From: Calendula officinalis
Taxonomy: Eukaryota; Streptophyta; Magnoliopsida; Asterales; Asteraceae
DNA length: 64,000 nucleotides
Direction of reading: 5' to 3'
NCBI GenBank assembly: GCA_963853835.1
Contig: OY970820.1
Span: 75,264,909 to 75,328,908, forward strand
Shown one piece after another: positions 58,566-64,000 of the stretch. Within the stretch, counting starts at the first letter, position 1, and the number at the start of each line of letters is the position of its first letter. The position numbers and the translations under genes were made by a program. The notes below the pieces were generated by a model, which saw only the letters and a list, made by a program, of their open reading frames with translations, was not told the origin of the DNA and did no database searches.

Positions 58566-59738
58566 TGCACAGTTAGTCAACCTATGATGATACATCCATG
58601 CCTACGAAACACTTAAGGGTCACACCGGTGAGTGCATGTAATACGAGTAAGTTATGCAATGATAGTACGAAGAGGAATGATTCATAATAGTCATTATGAA
58701 TCAGTTAAGTATTAAGTTAAGTTTAACTTATTACTAGATTAGTTTAACTAACTAATTAATACAAGTAGTTGTACATTTACTAGTTAAGTAAATATACAAT
58801 GTGTTAATTAAAGGTTATCCATGATATTATTTAAAGCTATTAAATCATATAGTAATTGGATAATATTATTGTGTAAATTATATAAAGGTTATTATATAAT
58901 TAAATATTAAAACTATAAATACAAGTACGTATAATTCGTGTATATGGGTACCGAATTATTAGTGTGTTAATACTAGACATTTGATAGTTAAGTGCAACAA
59001 CAATAAACTAGTGAAATTATAAGGGATGGAAGTGTAAAAGGATAAGTTTAATTAAGAGATTAATCTTAATTAAACTAGAAGGGCCCTAAGTGAAAGTCCA
59101 TCTATTATAAATAGAGGGCTTAGGCATCACTTATTAGGTGACACCTTTAGAAGCCGAAACCCGTGCCCCCTTACTCCATTCGGCCGAACCAAGAACACCA
59201 TCACTTGGTGTTCTTCGTTATTCATGTTCTTCATTCGTTCTTCGTGTTCTTCAAGTCTTGAAGATCCAAGTTCGTTGCAAGTGATCATCTAGAGGATCGT
59301 TCGTCGTGTTCATCATCAGTGGACTTATCTTAAGCATTAACCTAAGGTATGATTCATGGATCATCTAGAGGATCGTTCGTCGTGTTCGTCATCAGTGGAC
59401 TTATCTTAAGCATTAACCTAAGGTATGATTCATGGAACACTCTTCCTCTAGGGTTCTTGGTAGTAGTCGATGAACACACACAAGTATGTGTGTGTGTTTG
59501 AGTTCTTCGTACAAGGTTTCTTTCTTGTTAACCTAATCTAGATTTCCAACATCCCAATCCTTTAGGGTTTAAGGATTACGTTTAATCCCAGTTCCGCATT
59601 TATGGATTAAATCAGCTAGTTGGTTTTAACCGATCAAGAACAAGTTCATGTTCTTGGTCAGTCATGGTTCGAACCAAGTATACTAGGAGGTCGATCCTAT
59701 GGGTCGATCAGTCGCATGGTGCGTAGTGAAACCCTTCA
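58566..59738 (+). repeat. A2 3' LTR, 5'-truncated
   Basis: Starts at TGCACAGTTAG, about 13 bp inside the LTR, and ends CCTTCA before TSD TAAAA. It has a 76-bp tandem duplication (59283-59358 and 59359-59434, starting GATCATCTAGAGG). It keeps the 69 bp lost from the 5' LTR. Confidence 0.85.
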
Positions 59739-62084
59739 TAAAAGTGGATAGCATAACGACCCAAAAACACGTAAATGAGATAAATCGGGACTTTTGCGGT
59801 ACAAAATTGAGAGTGGTGTTTAAAAATTAAGAATTTTACTTGGTAAAACATTTTGAAGATAAGTGGTCATTTTTGAAGCATAAGGCCAAAATGATGGTGG
59901 AATCGATGCATGAGACAAAAGTGTACGAATAACGTTATTAAGAGAGCGTATTTTTCTTTCGGCTTTACCATTTTGAGATGAAGTATAAGGACATGAAAAA
60001 CGAAGACCGATCCCATTTTGGTGACAAAAATTTAAAAGGTTTTGATTATCAAATTCCTTACCATTGTCACATTGCAAATTTTTGATATCGCGTTCAAATT
60101 GAGTGCGAATAAAAGCATGAAATTTTGCAAAAATGGAGAAAACATCCGATTTCCTAGCCAAAGGATAAGTCCAAACAAAATTAGTAAAATCATCCAAAAA
60201 CACAATATAATAACGATAACCTGAATTACTTAATACCGGAGAAGTCCAAAGATCACAATGAATAACATCAAAAGGAAATAATGTATTGTTTGGAGAAGTA
60301 TGAAATGGTAACTTGATATGTTTACCTAAAACACACGATTGACATAAAACATGTTTATTTGGACCACAAGTAATAAGTTTATTTTGTCGTAAAGCTTCAA
60401 ACACCGGAAGACCCGGATGACCTAAACGATTATGCCACAAATTAGAATTCAAAATTGCAAAAGTAGAATGTTGATGATTTTTCATCGGTGTCTTGAAAGT
60501 GAATGGGTATACATCGCCATCGCTATCACATCTCACTATATGTTCCCCCGTTCGAAATTCCCTCACAGAAAATCCAAAAGGGTCAAATTCCACAGAAACA
60601 AAATTATCTTTTGTAAATTTTCGAACTGATACAAGATTTTTAATAATGTGTGGGGCATATAGGATATTGTTTAAGGCTAGGGGTGGGTATGGTGGTTTTA
60701 ATTTGGTGTTACCGACCCCAAGAATTGGAATATGTTGGCCATTACCGACTAATATACCATTATGTTTGCTCGAATTAAAAAAGGACGAGAGTTTACCTTT
60801 CTCCGAGGTGACATGAGAGGTGGCGCCAGTGTCCATCACCCACGGGTTCGGCGGTTGGTTAAGGCTCATGGTGTACACTGCGGCTTCAATATCGGTTGGT
60901 GCATATTCCGATCCCGCCATGTAGCTTTGCGGAGCAGCCTGAGGTGCACGGCCCAATAGGCCAACGTGTCGATTTGGGCCAGGAGCAGGTCCAGATGGTG
61001 GATTGGGCCACGGCATGGTAGGGTACGGACAAGGAGGAATGGCCCAATTTGGAGCAGCCCAATTATTAGCCATTTGATACCACTGAGTCCAGGGATTGCC
61101 AGGCATGCGCATGTTCGAGGGACCACCACCACGGCGCTGACCACCACCGAATGAGCCGCCGGAGTGATTCCGGTTGTTGTTTCCATAATTACGACCACCA
61201 GATTTATTGCGGTCGCCGCCCTTATTACCCCGCTGCTTGGAATTCGAATTCGAACCACCACTAGAATGTTTCCGCTGCTCGTTATTGGATGCCACAAATG
61301 CCGAGTTTGAAGAAGGTGCAAGATTCTTTGCTAAGCCGGATTTTTCAAGAGTGAGCATGGAGCGGGCATGCTGAAACGGGGGTAGGGGATTGCTCTGCCT
61401 AAGAAGTGTACCGACCCCATTATAGGCCTCGGTAAGCCCAGAAACCATTTGTAGAACCAAGTGATCATTAGAAACCGTTGTACCAACGTTACGTAACTGG
61501 TCCGACAACTCTTTGAGGCGTTGGCAATATGCTGAAACGCCATCGAAGTCGGACAACATGGTGTGAGAAAAATCCTACTCGAGGGTGACGGCACGAGAAT
61601 GTTTGTTATCCTCGAAGACGTCACGTAGACGGTTCCATCTATCCATGGCATTAGAACCCGGTACCATGACGGTGGTGATCAAATCCGTGGAAATAGTAGC
61701 AAAAATCCACCCTAAGACGGTGGAGTCAAGAGTAGTCCAAAGTTCATCACCCGTTGTTGGTGCCGATGTAGTATCGGATGGGATAATGTGATGAAGGACC
61801 TTGAGAGACCGAGCACAGATCTAAAAAAGTTCCGCCCAAGTAGCATATTGAACATTGGTTGATTCAAGTTTGATGGGGATGTGATTATGGATATTGGAAA
61901 CTGCTAGGGCGGGATGAAACTTGTTGGTGTCGGCAGTGGTGTTGTTATCGTTAGTCTTGGTGAAAAGAGGATTACTGTAAGAAACAAGCAAGAAGATGAG
62001 AGGAGAGAAAGAGATTCGGCCAAAAAGGAGACCGTTTGGGAGAGAATGAGTGCGGAAGCAAGAAAAGGAAAAACTTAGAGTTTA
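59739..62084 (-). pseudogene. B gag, protease and integrase
   Basis: Minus strand. UBN2-type gag in the first part (WNRLRDVFEDNKHSRAV, then a TAG near 61573). From 61559 a 579-codon frame is open: YCQRLKELSDQLRNVG, a Gly/Arg/Asn-rich RGG-like tail with no CCHC knuckle seen, protease WVMDTGATSHVTS (Asp in DTG, about 60830), integrase HNRLGHPG...CQSCVLGKH, VIHCDLW, LQCDNGKEFD and SSQNGKAERK for the D, D, E triad. It is cut by the A2 insertion just after the integrase core. Most of this segment is well preserved. Confidence 0.85.
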
Positions 62085-62085
62085 C

Positions 62086-62149
62086 CTGATACCATGAAAG
62101 AATTATAATGCCCTCCTTTCTCTATTGCATAAACATCTATAAATATACA
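62086..62149 (-). repeat. B primer binding site and 5' LTR stub
   Basis: TGGTATCAG on the minus strand (62086-62094) directly follows the LTR end TTCTTTCA. Only 55 bp of LTR (62095-62149) remain before A-family sequence begins. Confidence 0.8.

Positions 62150-64000
<1,851 letters not shown>

Larger units (their letters stand above)
30545..59738 (+). mobile_element. LTR retrotransposon A2 (gag-only family A), carrying C1 and C2
   Basis: TSD TAAAA at 30540-30544 and 59739-59743, inserted in the integrase/RT junction of B. 5' LTR 30545-31605, primer site 31607-31618, leader to 34147, gag from 34148 interrupted by C1 and resuming at 57817, then about 530 bp of post-gag sequence. The 3' LTR is truncated at its start (58566-59738). 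The whole 3' internal region seen in A1 (about 9730-11633) and the first bases of the 3' LTR are deleted, so no polypurine tract remains. Confidence 0.85.
20408..62149 (-). mobile_element. Copia element B, minus strand, host of the large nest
   Basis: The 3' LTR is 20408-20573 (166 bp). The 5' LTR survives only as 62095-62149. Coding order on the minus strand: gag, protease, integrase (62084 to 59739), then after the A2 insertion RT and RNaseH (30544 to 28577, duplicated at 25277 to 23311), then the RNaseH tail (20700 to 20585). Inserted in it are A2 (TSD TAAAA), the hAT element E and a 5.27-kb tandem duplication. The short LTR and the AGTGTTAGAATG/TTCTTTCA ends are typical of small-LTR plant copia elements. 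All reading frames are broken. Confidence 0.85.

Overview
The window reads as nuclear DNA from a plant, probably a eudicot; Asteraceae is only a weak guess from the style of the elements. It is AT-rich, has no bacterial-type genes or operons, and almost every recognisable coding segment belongs to a transposable element (TE). I found no intact host gene, tRNA, rRNA or CRISPR array. All calls are by eye from the sequence and the supplied translations, and boundaries not fixed by a target-site duplication (TSD) may be off by a few bases.

Layout. 1-832 is featureless intergenic DNA. 833-2436 is a non-autonomous element with long diverged terminal inverted repeats (TIRs). 2435-2501 is a TA/CA microsatellite. 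About 2500-4312 is a Helitron-like segment: a decayed RPA1-like OB-fold gene, a nested hAT-type MITE with its 8-bp TSD, and a hairpin plus CTAG 3' end. 4941-5047 and 19618-19743 are two halves of one small unidentified minus-strand exon, split by a TIR element (5048-19617). That element was itself hit by LTR element A1 (5119-12750, plus strand) and by D (12904-19295, minus strand). 20408-62149 is a minus-strand copia element, B. It contains a hAT transposon (E, 20701-23310), a 5.27-kb tandem duplication (21388-26653 and 26654-31851), and the A-family element A2 (30545-59738). A2 is split inside gag by C1 (34939-57811), and C1 is split inside gag by C2 (37455-48923). 62150-64000 is a truncated A-family copy, A3.

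Families. Family A has LTRs of about 1.1 kb, an initiator-Met-type primer site and a long non-coding leader. It carries only a copia-type gag with one CCHC knuckle and no recognisable pol, so it must depend on enzymes from elsewhere. Family C (C1, C2, D) is Sirevirus-like copia: LTRs of about 500 bp, gag with two CCHC knuckles, protease-integrase-RT-RNaseH, then a large additional ORF (aORF) in two exons separated by a conserved intron of about 685 bp. Family B is a copia element with short LTRs (166 bp) and a Gly/Arg-rich gag tail.

The nest gives a relative order of events: B, then A2 into B, then C1 into A2, then C2 into C1. The tandem duplication came after both the hAT and the A2 insertions. 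The items most worth following up are the spliced aORF, the apparently covarying hairpins and palindromic repeats in the family A leader, the U3 hairpins of family C, and the split host exon. I did not see a clearly new biological system beyond these.
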